DNA from: Renibacterium sp.
Lineage (GTDB): Bacteria; Actinomycetota; Actinomycetes; Actinomycetales; Micrococcaceae
Direction of reading: 5' to 3'
Length of the DNA: 64,000 nt
Assembly (NCBI GenBank): GCA_017419405.1
Contig: JAFOLH010000015.1
Coordinates: forward strand, 310,001-374,000
The translations under genes and the position numbers were made by a program. Below are positions 14,849 to 24,038 of this stretch, piece after piece (within the stretch, counting starts at the first letter, position 1; every line of letters begins with the position of its first letter). Under the pieces are notes generated by a model. It did not search any database. It saw only the letters and a list, made by a program, of their open reading frames with translations, and had not been told where the DNA came from.

Positions 14849-16180
14849 TCACGCATGGTCGAATTCCTTCTCCGCGGCGAAATCCCCGGCCAGCAGATCC
14901 GCGTCCCCGGCATCGTCGACCTGGTAGAGGATCTCCGCCAGCCGCTTGGCCTCGCGGTAGTCCTGTTCCAGCACTGCTTCGTCCGGATGGGTCAAAAAGG
15001 CCCGCAGCGGCGCGTTCATCAGATCCGTGGTCGGTTCGATCCGGTCGCCGGCCTGGTACTTGACCGTCATGGCGCAGACGCTCGGCAGTTCCCGGATCTG
15101 TTCCGCGATGTCCTGGTTCACCGCGGTCACGACGCCGTTCAGCGCGGTCGCCGCGTTGTAGACGAGGGCGCTTTGCCGTTTCTGGTAATTGCGGCCTTCG
15201 GTCTTGTCCAAGAATTGTTTGGCCTGCACATAGGCTTCCGCGCTCAGGCCGGCCTGGCTGTGGCCCAGGCAGATCTCCTGCAGACCGGGGTGGTTATTGC
15301 CGTTGATCCTGGCTCCGATCTCCACCAGCACCGGGCCGCGCCCGGTGATGATGACCTCGGCGTGCGCCGGACCCCATTGGATTTCCAGGGCGTCCAGTAC
15401 CTTGGCGATGTAGGGGATCATGACCTCCGCGGCCGGATCCTGCGGATCCACCAGGACGTCGCGGTCATAGATGTTCTTGCCCGAAGGCAAGAGGTTCTTC
15501 TGGTACTTCCAGACTCCGCACGCGTAGTGGTATCCGGCGCTGCTGACCGTGTCCACGATGTATTCCGGACCGGCCAGGAATTCCTGGATCAGCACTTCGT
15601 CGTTGGGCTCGCCGAAGAGGTTCGGCGAACCGAGGAGCTCCCGGATCGAGCGGTCGAGTTCTTCCCGGTTCGCGCAGATGACCACGCCGTCGGTGCCCGC
15701 CGATTTCAACGGTTTCACCACCGCGGGGTAGCCCACGGTCTCATCGACCCAGCGCAGCAGGTCCTCGGGGTCATTGCCCTTCCGATGCTGCACGCAGGGC
15801 ACGCCGGCGCTCCGGAGCGCTTCGACCATTTCGAATTTGTCCCGGCGGGCCAAGGAGAGCTTGGTGCCGTTGCTGACCACGCCGAGCCGCTCGCTGAGTT
15901 CGTCGGCCAATTCCACGCCGGTCTCCTGCCCCGGAACCACGCAGACCGGCGAGTACGCGCGCAGCCTTTCGAGCAGCTCATCGGTGACCTGCGAGTCCCG
16001 CAGCACGATGTTTTCGCGGTAGACCGTCAGATCCGGCGCCTTCATCGTGGCATAGAGTTCCGGCGTGCTTTGCACGTGGACCAGATCGACGCCCAGCGTG
16101 CGGTAGGCCGCAGGCAGGAAATTCCCCGCCGAATAGCCGTCCACCACGATGGCGACCAGGGGCTCAGTCGAATTGCTCAT
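14849..16180 (-). CDS. ATP-grasp ligase (amino-acid ligase-like)
   Basis: The protein has 443 aa from the ATG at 16180, preceded by GGAGGG. Family features are an N-terminal Rossmann-like part (LVAIVVDGYSAGNFLPAAY), the ATP-binding core GYPAVVKPLKSAGTDGVVI and VLIQEFLAGPEYIVDTVSS, and the metal-binding loop VLVEIGARINGNNHPGLQE. This is the layout of BacD-type L-amino-acid ligases and related carboxylate-amine ligases, which form an acyl phosphate and then an amide bond. Its start overlaps the aminotransferase stop (ATGA). It is one of two candidate amide-forming enzymes in the operon; substrates unknown. Confidence 0.85.
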   Translation of the reverse strand: MSNSTEPLVAIVVDGYSAGNFLPAAYRTLGVDLVHVQSTPELYATMKAPDLTVYRENIVLRDSQVTDELLERLRAYSPVCVVPGQETGVELADELSERLGVVSNGTKLSLARRDKFEMVEALRSAGVPCVQHRKGNDPEDLLRWVDETVGYPAVVKPLKSAGTDGVVICANREELDRSIRELLGSPNLFGEPNDEVLIQEFLAGPEYIVDTVSSAGYHYACGVWKYQKNLLPSGKNIYDRDVLVDPQDPAAEVMIPYIAKVLDALEIQWGPAHAEVIITGRGPVLVEIGARINGNNHPGLQEICLGHSQAGLSAEAYVQAKQFLDKTEGRNYQKRQSALVYNAATALNGVVTAVNQDIAEQIRELPSVCAMTVKYQAGDRIEPTTDLMNAPLRAFLTHPDEAVLEQDYREAKRLAEILYQVDDAGDADLLAGDFAAEKEFDHA

Positions 16181-17547
16181 GATTTTCCTCCCTGCCCGGT
16201 CCGGGCAGCATGATCGGTGATGAAACGGGCGAGCCGGGCGATGCCTTCGGCGATCTTCGCGGGTTCGAGGTTGCTGACGCCCAGACGCAGCTGGCGCTCT
16301 CCCCCGCCCTCCGGATAGAACATGTTCATCGGGGCCCAGCTGACGCCGTATTCCCGCGCGGAATGTTCCATCAACGCGAGGTCGACGGCGAACGGCAGGT
16401 TGAGCACGATGAAAAAGCCGCCGCGCGGCTCGTTCCAGCCCACCCCGTGCTGGTCCCACTTCGAGGGCGGGAAATGCAACGCCAGGTTCTCCAACGCCGC
16501 CTTCAACCGTTCCAGATAGACGTCACGGGACGATTCCGAGGCCTTGCGGAGGTCGTAACCGCGTTCATGGAGCAGCCCTGCGATCAGCGCCTGGGACAGC
16601 GACGAGGTGCCGACGCTGAACATGCTCTTCGCCAGCGAGAGCCGCTGCGAGAGGTACCGGGGGCTCTGCCCGCGGTACTCCAGGATCTGGTCCGCGATCA
16701 AATAGCCCATCCGGGCACCGGGGAACGCCGATTTGGCGAACGAGCCCAAGAAGACCACGCGTTGCCGGGTGTCCAGGGCTTTGAAGGTCGGCAGTTGCTC
16801 CCCGTCCGGTGCGAAGATGCCATACGGATTGTCTTCCAGGATCAGCAGATCTTCCGCTTCGGCGATCTCAAGCAACCGCCGCCGGGTGGCGAGCGGGATC
16901 ACGGTTCCGGAAGGGTTCGAAAAGTCCGGGATCAGGTAGAGCGCCCGCGGCCGCTTGCCTTCCGCCCGGGTAGCCCGGATGGCTTCCAGCACGTTTTCGG
17001 CACAGATGCCTTCCGGCCCTTCGAGCACTCCCCGGTAAGGGATGTCCAGCATCCGGGCGGCGCCCAGAATGCCGACATAGGCCGGAGCCACGGTCAGCAG
17101 GACGTCGTCCGGGGAGCTGAACAGGCCGCGCAGCGCAATCAGCAGGGCTTCCTGGAAACCGTTGGTCACCATGATCGAGGCTTCGGGCACCTCGATGCCT
17201 TCCTGGACCCGCAGCATCTGCGCGATTTCAGCCAGGATGAAGCCGTTGACCGGCCCGTAGTGGAACATCCGGCGGGCCAACAGGGCTTCCGGCACCCCGG
17301 CCTCCCGCGAACAGGCGAAATACTGTTCGATCTGGCGGGAGATCTGGTTCAGGTCGTAATCGCCGTCGTACGGCGCTCCCGAGGAGAAGGACAGCGCGTC
17401 CGGGAAGGCCATCGCGGTCTCGCTCAGCACCCGCATGGAGTCCATTTTCGCGTCCAGCAACGCCGGGTGCAGGCCTTCCAGCGCGACCGGTCCCAAGTTC
17501 GGGAACTCCTGCGGCAGGATCGCCTCGGCGGTCAGTTGATCGGTCAT
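16177..17547 (-). CDS. PLP-dependent aminotransferase, class I/II (2-aminoadipate/MocR-like catalytic domain)
   Basis: This 456-aa fold-type I aminotransferase lacks the N-terminal GntR HTH of MocR regulators, so it is an enzyme. Visible sites are N211 in PDFSNPSGT, D239 and Y242 in LEDNPYG, and the Schiff-base lysine K272 in GSFAKSAFPGARMGY. The family includes 2-aminoadipate and aromatic/branched-chain transaminases. It is translationally coupled at both ends (ATGA with the YciI gene and with the ATP-grasp gene). It probably supplies or modifies an amino acid for the ligase. The substrate is not predictable from sequence. Confidence 0.87.
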   Translation of the reverse strand: MTDQLTAEAILPQEFPNLGPVALEGLHPALLDAKMDSMRVLSETAMAFPDALSFSSGAPYDGDYDLNQISRQIEQYFACSREAGVPEALLARRMFHYGPVNGFILAEIAQMLRVQEGIEVPEASIMVTNGFQEALLIALRGLFSSPDDVLLTVAPAYVGILGAARMLDIPYRGVLEGPEGICAENVLEAIRATRAEGKRPRALYLIPDFSNPSGTVIPLATRRRLLEIAEAEDLLILEDNPYGIFAPDGEQLPTFKALDTRQRVVFLGSFAKSAFPGARMGYLIADQILEYRGQSPRYLSQRLSLAKSMFSVGTSSLSQALIAGLLHERGYDLRKASESSRDVYLERLKAALENLALHFPPSKWDQHGVGWNEPRGGFFIVLNLPFAVDLALMEHSAREYGVSWAPMNMFYPEGGGERQLRLGVSNLEPAKIAEGIARLARFITDHAARTGQGGKS

Positions 17548-17852
17548 CGGACAGCCCCGGCTGCGGCGCTTTCGGGTGCCCATTGGCCTTTGCCCGGCTG
17601 CCACTCGCGGATCGTGGTGCCGGAGACCAAGCCGGCGAGCACATACGGCTCCGCAGCCAGAATGCCATCGAGCTCGCTCCGATCGGCGGCTTCGTACAAC
17701 AACAGCCCGCGGTTTTCACCGACCAGCGGACCGCCCAGTTTGAGCACGCCGTCCGCGGTGAGTTCACGGAGATATTCGACGTGGGCGGGATTGCTCGGTT
17801 CGCGTCCGGTTCGGTCGACGTTGTAGCTCAATTCGACAAGGTAGATCGCCAT
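17544..17852 (-). CDS. YciI-family protein
   Basis: This 102-aa alpha+beta ferredoxin-like protein starts MAIYLVELSYNVDRT and ends in an Ala-rich tail. The YciI pattern (N-terminal strand, conserved H in PAHVEYLRELTADGVLKLGGPL, then DRSELDGILAAEPYVLAGLV) is complete. Relatives include muconolactone isomerase-like and dehydrochlorinase-like small enzymes. In this operon, between an SDR and an aminotransferase, it could act on an unsaturated or lactone intermediate. It overlaps the aminotransferase start by 4 bp. Confidence 0.82.
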   Translation of the reverse strand: MAIYLVELSYNVDRTGREPSNPAHVEYLRELTADGVLKLGGPLVGENRGLLLYEAADRSELDGILAAEPYVLAGLVSGTTIREWQPGKGQWAPESAAAGAVR

Positions 17853-17912
17853 CTCAGGTCCTTTCGGGAAATTTCGGTTCGCTTCGGGTTCGGATTCCGG
17901 GTGCCGGAGTGC

Positions 17913-18665
17913 TCACATGTAGAGGCCGCCGTTGATGTCGATCACCGAGCCGGTGGTGAAGCCCGCACTCTCCGACGCCAGGTACAAGACGCTTCCCACG
18001 GCTTCGTGCACGGTGCCCATGCGGCGCATCGGCAGTTTGGACAGCACGGCCTCCTTTTGCGCCGGGTCCCGGCGCTCCCAGGCGCCGGCCACCCGCGCGG
18101 TCGCGATCGGACCGTGCGCCACGACATTCACGCTCACGCCGGTCGGCGCCAGTTCGTAGGCGATCTGCTTGGTCATGCCGATCACCGCGGCTTTCGCCGC
18201 GACGTACGCGGCATTGTTGAAGTGGCTGTACGTGCGGCCGCCGGCCGAGGCGAAATTGACGATCCGGCCGTAGCCCGCCTCGACCATCGAGGGCGCCAAC
18301 ACCTTGATCGCGGTGAAAGTCCCGATGACGTTTTCCAAATACGAGGTTTCGAAAACCTGCTGGTCCAGTTCGGCATACGGGATCACCCGGGTGTCTCCGC
18401 CGACGCCGTTGATCAGGATCGACGGTTTGCGCTGCAGGCCGGAGAGGAGCTGTTCCGCTTCCGCGGTCTTCGTGATGTCTCCGACGACGGTCTCCACATC
18501 GACGCGGCCACGCAGTCGGGCCGCCATCTCTTCGAGTCGTGCTTCATCCCGATCGAACAGGATGAGCTGGCAGCCTTGCGCGGCAAGTCCGTCGGCTACG
18601 TCTTGCAAGATCCCGCCGGCTGCGCCGACCAACAGGGCGGTCTGCGGTGAGGGTGCTGAAGTCAT
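17913..18665 (-). CDS. SDR-family oxidoreductase
   Basis: A 250-aa classical SDR. The cofactor loop is slightly atypical (LLVGAAGGILQDVADGL instead of TGxxxGxG), followed by VGDITK, the catalytic Ser in FASAGGR and Tyr-x-x-x-Lys in YVAAKAA, and the C-terminal GSVIDINGGLYM. It overlaps the enolase-superfamily gene by 4 bp upstream and leaves a 60-bp gap before the YciI gene, the longest gap in the operon apart from that at the MFS gene. It probably performs an NAD(P)-dependent redox step on the operon's small-molecule product. Confidence 0.87.
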   Translation of the reverse strand: MTSAPSPQTALLVGAAGGILQDVADGLAAQGCQLILFDRDEARLEEMAARLRGRVDVETVVGDITKTAEAEQLLSGLQRKPSILINGVGGDTRVIPYAELDQQVFETSYLENVIGTFTAIKVLAPSMVEAGYGRIVNFASAGGRTYSHFNNAAYVAAKAAVIGMTKQIAYELAPTGVSVNVVAHGPIATARVAGAWERRDPAQKEAVLSKLPMRRMGTVHEAVGSVLYLASESAGFTTGSVIDINGGLYM

Positions 18666-19876
18666 CTGGAAATGCCTACCTTTTCTCGTTCTTCACGGTG
18701 TGTTTCTTGATTTGATTCGAGCGTGCGCCGCAAATTCGCGCTGGGCCGCAGGCCCAATCCGATGGACCGGCCGGCGGGCGCCGGAAGCAGGTACCGGTCC
18801 CGGTCGACGGCGATTGCCGGTTCGGTCAACGGCTCCGGGAACCACTGGTCGTGTTTCCCCGCTTCCACGGTGGCCAAGCCCGCATAGCTCCCGGCCAACA
18901 GGCGCATTGCACCCCAGAGCGGACCGATTTCGCCGACGTGCACCCCGAGCTGGGCCCGCAAGCCGAGCCCGTGGGCCACCCGCAGCAGACTCAGACTGCG
19001 CAGCAGGCCACCGCATTTGCTGATCCGGATATTGACCAGATCCGCAGCTCCGTGCGCTGCCGCAGCCTCGAGATCGCTGCGCGAGGCGAAGGATTCGTCC
19101 AGCATGATCGGAATCCCCGAGGCTTCCCGCAGCGACCGCATCGTCGGCCAATCGCGCGGCCCCACGGGTTCCTCGATCCAACCGATCGACAGCCCGGCGA
19201 GCCGCCGGACGGCGGCATGCGCGAGCTCCGGCGTCCAAGCCCCGTTCGCATCGAGCACTACGGTGGCATCCGGGCCGAAGACCTCCCGCACCTGCAGCAC
19301 CCGCTGCACGCAGTCGTCGAGGTCTGCGGAGACCTTGACCTTGACATGCCGGATCGAGGCAATCGCCTCGGGGCTCAGCGCCGAGGTCGTCGCCGCGACG
19401 CCCGAGGACAAATCCACCACGAAGCTGACCGGCGAGGCCACGGCTTCGCTGCGCAATATCGACGCAAAACTCTCCTGACTTTGCAACGCTTCGAAACCGG
19501 TCTTCCGATGGATGCTGCAGATCAGGTCGAAAAGCGCCAGTTCGACGGCGGCCGCAGCCGCCGGCATCGGCACCGGCCCGCCGAGCGCTGCTTCGAGGTC
19601 CACTTCGCGCAGCGCGGTGATCGCACCCGCGAAGTCCGGAACCGCCAGGACCCGGTCGAGCAGGTCCAGGTCCAAGGCTTCGATCGCCGCTTGCGCGGAC
19701 TCGACGGTCTCCGCGGTCACATACGAACGCGGCGCGCCCTCTCCCCAGCCGGTATGTCCGGAGGCTTCGGCGAACACCAGCACCGATGCCGTCGTCTGGC
19801 GCTTCGCACCGGCGTGCGAAAACGGCCGCGCCATCGGCAATTCGGCGGCGGCCACCCGGAACGAATCCAGTTTCAT
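18662..19876 (-). CDS. Enolase-superfamily enzyme (muconate lactonizing/dipeptide epimerase type)
   Basis: The 404-aa protein has the full MLE-subgroup active site: the KxK pair K179/K181 (HVKVKVS), metal ligands D209 (VVLDANG), E235 (WIEEPVG) and D260 (IMLDES), and the opposite-face lysine K287 (RISKCGG). A lysine on each face is the pattern of racemases, epimerases and o-succinylbenzoate synthases. Next to amide ligases a dipeptide or N-acyl amino acid epimerase is the best guess. It overlaps the genes on both sides by 4 bp. Confidence 0.85.
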   Translation of the reverse strand: MKLDSFRVAAAELPMARPFSHAGAKRQTTASVLVFAEASGHTGWGEGAPRSYVTAETVESAQAAIEALDLDLLDRVLAVPDFAGAITALREVDLEAALGGPVPMPAAAAAVELALFDLICSIHRKTGFEALQSQESFASILRSEAVASPVSFVVDLSSGVAATTSALSPEAIASIRHVKVKVSADLDDCVQRVLQVREVFGPDATVVLDANGAWTPELAHAAVRRLAGLSIGWIEEPVGPRDWPTMRSLREASGIPIMLDESFASRSDLEAAAAHGAADLVNIRISKCGGLLRSLSLLRVAHGLGLRAQLGVHVGEIGPLWGAMRLLAGSYAGLATVEAGKHDQWFPEPLTEPAIAVDRDRYLLPAPAGRSIGLGLRPSANLRRTLESNQETHREEREKVGISR

Positions 19877-20775
19877 CGCCGTTGCCCCTCCGGATGCCCT
19901 GCCGTTCCGCCGGGGGTCAGCAGCTCCACCAGCCAGTGCCAGTAGTCGACGCGGCGCTCGGAGAACTCCAGATAATGTCCGGTGCAGGCGAAATTGCTGG
20001 TCTTGGCGTTCGGATGCAATTCCCGGATCACCGCGGCTGCCGCGGCGAGGTCGATGATCGGATCGCGGTCCACGGTCACGAAATGCACTTCGGCGTCGAT
20101 TTCCGCGCTGCGGCCCCAGTACTGGTCTTCGATCGCCACCATGGTCGCCCGCGTGCGCTGGGTGATCTGACGCAGCATCAAATGGTCGTTCGCCATGAAC
20201 TCCAAATACCGGGCCTTGGACGTGTAATCCTCGTCGGAAAGCCCCAGGCTGAACCGGTCGGCACCGGTCAGGGCGCGCAGCTCCGGCAATTTCGCCACGC
20301 CATGCCGGGCGTGTTGTTGGCCCAGGGCCGGGGTGCAGTAGATCAGCCGCGCTACGCCGGGCATCCCGACGACCGCCATCGAGGCCAGGATGCTCCCGCC
20401 GAAACTCTGGCCGAGCACCGAGGTGGCGATTCCGCGGTGCCGCCGTTGCACTTCGGCGAGCCCCTGGAAGTAGTCGGCTGCGACGGCCTCCGCGCTGGGC
20501 AGATCACCGGGTGTGCCGCTGCTGCGTCCCGAGCCCCGACGGTCCAGGGCGTAAACCGCGATGCCGAACCGGCTCAGCGTCCGGGCCGTTTCGATCAACC
20601 ATGCGGCGTGGCTTTGGATTCCGTGGATGTAGTAGAGGACTCCGACGACTTCCGCCGGGTCGGCCGGCAGCCATGCGTGCAATGCCAGTTCGACGCCGTC
20701 TGCTGCGGTCAACGAACTCACGGCATAGTGCTCGGGCGTGGTTTCGGCAGCGATCGGACTGCTCACCAAGGACAT
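19873..20775 (-). CDS. Alpha/beta hydrolase (serine hydrolase, monoglyceride-lipase-like)
   Basis: A 300-aa hydrolase with an oxyanion region YYIHGIQSHAAW, the nucleophile elbow GQSFGG at about residue 125, an acid region HFVTVDRDPII and a C-terminal His in CTGHYLEF. The S33/hydrolase_4 group includes esterases, thioesterases and peptidases. It follows the GH3 gene with no gap, the ATG lying directly against that gene's stop. It may release or trim the amide or ester made by the GH3 enzyme. No substrate evidence. Confidence 0.85.
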   Translation of the reverse strand: MSLVSSPIAAETTPEHYAVSSLTAADGVELALHAWLPADPAEVVGVLYYIHGIQSHAAWLIETARTLSRFGIAVYALDRRGSGRSSGTPGDLPSAEAVAADYFQGLAEVQRRHRGIATSVLGQSFGGSILASMAVVGMPGVARLIYCTPALGQQHARHGVAKLPELRALTGADRFSLGLSDEDYTSKARYLEFMANDHLMLRQITQRTRATMVAIEDQYWGRSAEIDAEVHFVTVDRDPIIDLAAAAAVIRELHPNAKTSNFACTGHYLEFSERRVDYWHWLVELLTPGGTAGHPEGQRR

Positions 20776-22512
20776 TCAGGACACCACCCATGAGCTCATG
20801 CCGGCGCTTTGCAAGCGCTGCAGCAGGTCGTCGTTGCGCTGGATCCAGTAATGCTTCAACTGGCTGGCAGACGCCCCGGCGAGCCGCCGCTTTTCTTCCA
20901 GCACCGCGAAGGTGCCGGGGCGGACGGTCAGCAGTTCCAAAGCGGTGAGCCGGTGGGTACGCCGCTTTTCGGCGTATTCGATATTGAGTTTCTGCAATTG
21001 CTCCTCGATCTGTTCCGCCATGGTCTGCTGGGAGAGCCCGATTTCGCCGGTCCATTCCAGGACCACGGTGTATCCGGGCGGGGTGCCCCAGACCGGCACG
21101 CAGGTGAAGAGCTGCCGGGCGGAAAAACTTTCTCCGCACGCGCGTCGGACGGCTTCGTGGATATCGCTTTCGGTGAGCTTCTCGCCGGTGAAGGAGCTAC
21201 CGAATCCGGCGCGCTCAGCGAACTCCAGTCGGGGCAGCTTGCCCACCATGTCGACCACCCGGTATCGGTCGCCGAGGTCGTAGCGGTAGAGCCCGCTGGC
21301 TTGGCTGATCACCACGTTGTAGGTGGCACCGACGTCGAGCTCGTCGAAATTGAGGGTTTCGGCGTCCGGCGCCACGTCTGAACCGTCGTCGGATTCCGGC
21401 ACCGGGACGAATTCGTACAGGCCCATGTCGACCGCCAGCGGCCCTGCCGAGGGATGCTCGTCGACCGGGATCGTGATGATCCCCTCAGTGCCCGTGGAAC
21501 TGAACGGCAGTTTGGCGATCCCCGGTGTGACGTCCTCGAGCCAATGCCGGTAGAGCCCGGCAGATGCGGAATTCCAGGAAACCGTCAGGCCCAGCCCGGG
21601 CCAGAAATCCACGAGTTTGAGCCCCTTCGCGGAGCCGGCAGCTGCCGCAGCGAGCCGCTTGGCGAGCTCCGGGTTCGGTTCCGCCACCAGGCTTCGGCCG
21701 CGCAGGGTGCCCTGGGCGATGTCCTCGATGAGTTCTGCGGCGTTTTCCGCCAGCAGCTCGGCGAGACCGATGATTTTCGACGGGTTCAGCGCCACGATCG
21801 CAGCCACATCGGATCCGGCAAGCAGCCGGAGTTTGCGGTAGAGCGAGTCCCGGTAGTCCTCGGTCTCCACCCCCTTGAACCAGCTTTCGTGGTACCACGG
21901 CGGCAACCAGTCGCCGCTGCTCACCGCAGCCGGACGCTGCGAGATCGGATACTGGTGCCGGGAATCCAGGTTCGCGGACAACGAAGCCCGTTCCCAGGAC
22001 AAGTCCAGGACCGAAGCGCCCAACGCACGTTCCCGGCCCAGCTTTTCGAAATACAGCCCCCATTGCGAATAGAGCGCCCGGCCCCGGTAGGCGTCCCGCC
22101 AATGCCGGGTGGTCGGGATCAGCTTCGGGACTCCGGTGGAACCGGAGGTGCGCAACAGCGCATAGGGCTCGCTGCGGGTCAGCACGTTGGTGTCGCCGTC
22201 GACGAGTTTGTCGATGTAGGGCTTGTACTCCGGATAGCACCGGATCGGCGTCGCCTTTTTCCAGTCGGCCATGGTGCGCACCTGGGCCAATCCGTGCTTG
22301 CGTCCGAAATAGGTCTCCCGGGCCTCGCCCAGGATGTCCAAGAAGGTCCGGTGGAACACATCCTGCGGAGCCCAGCAAGTCTGCCGGCGCAGCTCGAGTT
22401 CGCTCAGCGACCGGTCCAAAAACCGACCCGTGATGGATGAGGTATTCATCCTCTGCCGGTCGACGGCGTATTCAAGATCTTCGGATTCCAGTTCCAGCAT
22501 TTGACTGTTCAT
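20776..22512 (-). CDS. GH3-family acyl-acid amido synthetase homologue
   Basis: The protein has 578 aa from the ATG at 22512 (GGAG about 10 bp upstream); the frame is open further but that is shadow of the MFS gene. The ANL-type ATP motif TSGSTGVPKLIP appears at about residues 115-130, then SSTGTEGIITIPVDEHPS and YRYDLGDRYRVVDMVG, and the C-terminal domain TGEKLTESDIHEAVRR. The family is named for plant enzymes that adenylate auxin or jasmonate and join it to an amino acid. Bacterial members are far less studied and occur in natural-product clusters. Here it likely makes an amide bond; the auxin catabolic genes a few kb away make its acyl substrate an interesting question. Confidence 0.85.
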   Translation of the reverse strand: MNSQMLELESEDLEYAVDRQRMNTSSITGRFLDRSLSELELRRQTCWAPQDVFHRTFLDILGEARETYFGRKHGLAQVRTMADWKKATPIRCYPEYKPYIDKLVDGDTNVLTRSEPYALLRTSGSTGVPKLIPTTRHWRDAYRGRALYSQWGLYFEKLGRERALGASVLDLSWERASLSANLDSRHQYPISQRPAAVSSGDWLPPWYHESWFKGVETEDYRDSLYRKLRLLAGSDVAAIVALNPSKIIGLAELLAENAAELIEDIAQGTLRGRSLVAEPNPELAKRLAAAAAGSAKGLKLVDFWPGLGLTVSWNSASAGLYRHWLEDVTPGIAKLPFSSTGTEGIITIPVDEHPSAGPLAVDMGLYEFVPVPESDDGSDVAPDAETLNFDELDVGATYNVVISQASGLYRYDLGDRYRVVDMVGKLPRLEFAERAGFGSSFTGEKLTESDIHEAVRRACGESFSARQLFTCVPVWGTPPGYTVVLEWTGEIGLSQQTMAEQIEEQLQKLNIEYAEKRRTHRLTALELLTVRPGTFAVLEEKRRLAGASASQLKHYWIQRNDDLLQRLQSAGMSSWVVS

Positions 22513-22595
22513 CGTGGCGCGTCTCCAATCTCGACGAATTCTCGTTGGGTTCACATGATCGACAGGTGGTATGGGAGGGTGCTGCCAGGGCCCGG

Positions 22596-23786
22596 CTAGG
22601 CGTCGGTTTTCGCGTCCGTCTTGGCGTGGCTTTCCTTGGGCACGGCGAGCAACTTGAAGCCCAGCCCGCCGAGCAGGCCCAGGACCAGGACGCCCAGCCA
22701 CAAGGCGGGGTAGCCGAAGGCATTCGCGATCACGATGCCCAGTGGCCCGCCGATCATGAAAGCCGTGTTCCAAACGAAGAAATACGAGCTCATGTAACTG
22801 CTCGTCCGGCCCTCCGGAGCCCGGGCCGCGAGGTATCCGGCAGACATCGGCGCCCAGAGCACTTCTCCGATGGTCCAGAAAATCAACGCCACCAAGAAGA
22901 ACGGCACATCGTGCGCGAAAGCATTCAAGCCGAAGCCGACGCCGACGAAAACCGAGGCGAGGACCAACGGAGTGCTGTCCGGCCACTTGGCGACCAGCTT
23001 GGGTACCAGGGGCAGCAAGACGATGGACAGCACCGCATTCACCGCGAGCACAATGCCGATCTGCGCGGAGTTGATGCCCTCGGACAGCATGTGCAAAGGC
23101 AGCGTCGAGTTCACCTGGAGGTAGATCAGGGCCACGATGAAGCACAGGACCAGGAAGACCACCAAGGAGCGCTGCCGATAAGGCTCGGCCAGGTCGCGGG
23201 CCATGTTCTTGAGCGAAAAGGGTTCCGTTTTGGCCACCGTTTCGTCCGGCGGCAGGGACTTCGCGAATCCCCAGTACAGTGCGCTGCAGGCCGCCCAGAC
23301 CATGAAAATCCCGGGTGGGAAGATTTCAAGGAACAGACCGGAGAGCACCAGGCTCAGCGTGGTCCCGACGTTGAACCCCATCAGATGGAGTCCATAGGCC
23401 CGGGGGAAGTGGTCCGGCGACACCATGGTGGAAATCAGGGCGGCCCCGGCCGGACGTTCGATCGTGGAAAGTGCTCCGGAGAGCAGAGCGAGAATCCCGA
23501 TCAGGATCGGATCGCGGACCACCAGGTAGAGCAGTGCGATCAGGACCGCGATCGGCTCCGCGATCAGGATGAGTTTCCGGGGTCCGATGGATTCGGCGAG
23601 GACGCCGCCCAAGAGCCCGGCCAAAACGATTCCGACGCCGAACAATCCGACAATCAGCGAAGCCGCTGACTCGTTGATGATTCCGCTTCGTTGGAGGTAA
23701 ATGACCAGGAAAGCCGGTGCGATGAGCCCGATGCGGTTGAGGATCTGACCTGTCCAGAGCAGCCAATAGGCCTTAGTGAGTTTCAT
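22596..23786 (-). CDS. MFS transporter (efflux)
   Basis: The protein has 396 aa from the ATG at 23786 (MKLTKAYWLLWTGQILNRIG), the first start giving a normal MFS N-terminus; an upstream ATG at 23813 is possible. About 12 hydrophobic helices are visible, with the loop 2-3 motif LLGGVLAESIGPRKLILI and a long central loop after helix 6. The charged C-terminus is AKTDAKTDA. The family type (MdtH/tetracycline-resistance-like) suggests export of the operon product and self-protection. It heads the nine-gene operon, and an ARE-like site lies about 90 bp upstream. Confidence 0.88.
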   Translation of the reverse strand: MKLTKAYWLLWTGQILNRIGLIAPAFLVIYLQRSGIINESAASLIVGLFGVGIVLAGLLGGVLAESIGPRKLILIAEPIAVLIALLYLVVRDPILIGILALLSGALSTIERPAGAALISTMVSPDHFPRAYGLHLMGFNVGTTLSLVLSGLFLEIFPPGIFMVWAACSALYWGFAKSLPPDETVAKTEPFSLKNMARDLAEPYRQRSLVVFLVLCFIVALIYLQVNSTLPLHMLSEGINSAQIGIVLAVNAVLSIVLLPLVPKLVAKWPDSTPLVLASVFVGVGFGLNAFAHDVPFFLVALIFWTIGEVLWAPMSAGYLAARAPEGRTSSYMSSYFFVWNTAFMIGGPLGIVIANAFGYPALWLGVLVLGLLGGLGFKLLAVPKESHAKTDAKTDA

Positions 23787-23872
23787 CAATTTCCGTTTGT
23801 AAGGACAAAACATGTGCGATGTAACAGGTGGCCCGCCCCACAACCATGGCCACAATCCACATCGTAACAGAT

Positions 23873-23897
23873 AAACATGACGATCGATCGGTTTTTT
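23873..23897. promoter_or_regulatory. ARE-like operator upstream of the MFS/GH3 operon
   Basis: AAACATGACG-ATCGAT-CGGTTTTTT has a degenerate left arm, a 6-bp centre and a right arm CGGTTT identical to that in the panD site; both sites share GATCGGTTT. The centre is 99 bp upstream of the MFS start in the gap between the MFS and epimerase genes. The weaker symmetry lowers confidence. The shared half-site and the neighbouring butyrolactone receptor gene make it a plausible receptor target. Confidence 0.45.
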
Positions 23898-24038
23898 AAT
23901 TGCCCGAAACACTGCGTAGTGAATCGGCCCGGAGACCTCCCGCCACGACGTTCCGAGCCGGTTCTCCGGGGGCTTCGTGCGGCCTTTTCGGACCGCCCGA
24001 AGCCCCCGGGACCTAGCACTGATACGGCACTGGCTGGG

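Noticed and set aside
13952-16213. 753-codon forward ORF opposite the FAH and ATP-grasp genes
   Set aside because: Very long, but it is the mirror of two well-supported enzymes and encodes an Arg/Gln/His-rich nonsense sequence.
16210-17826. 538-codon forward ORF opposite the aminotransferase and YciI genes
   Set aside because: Shadow frame; the reverse strand carries PLP-site motifs and coupled starts.
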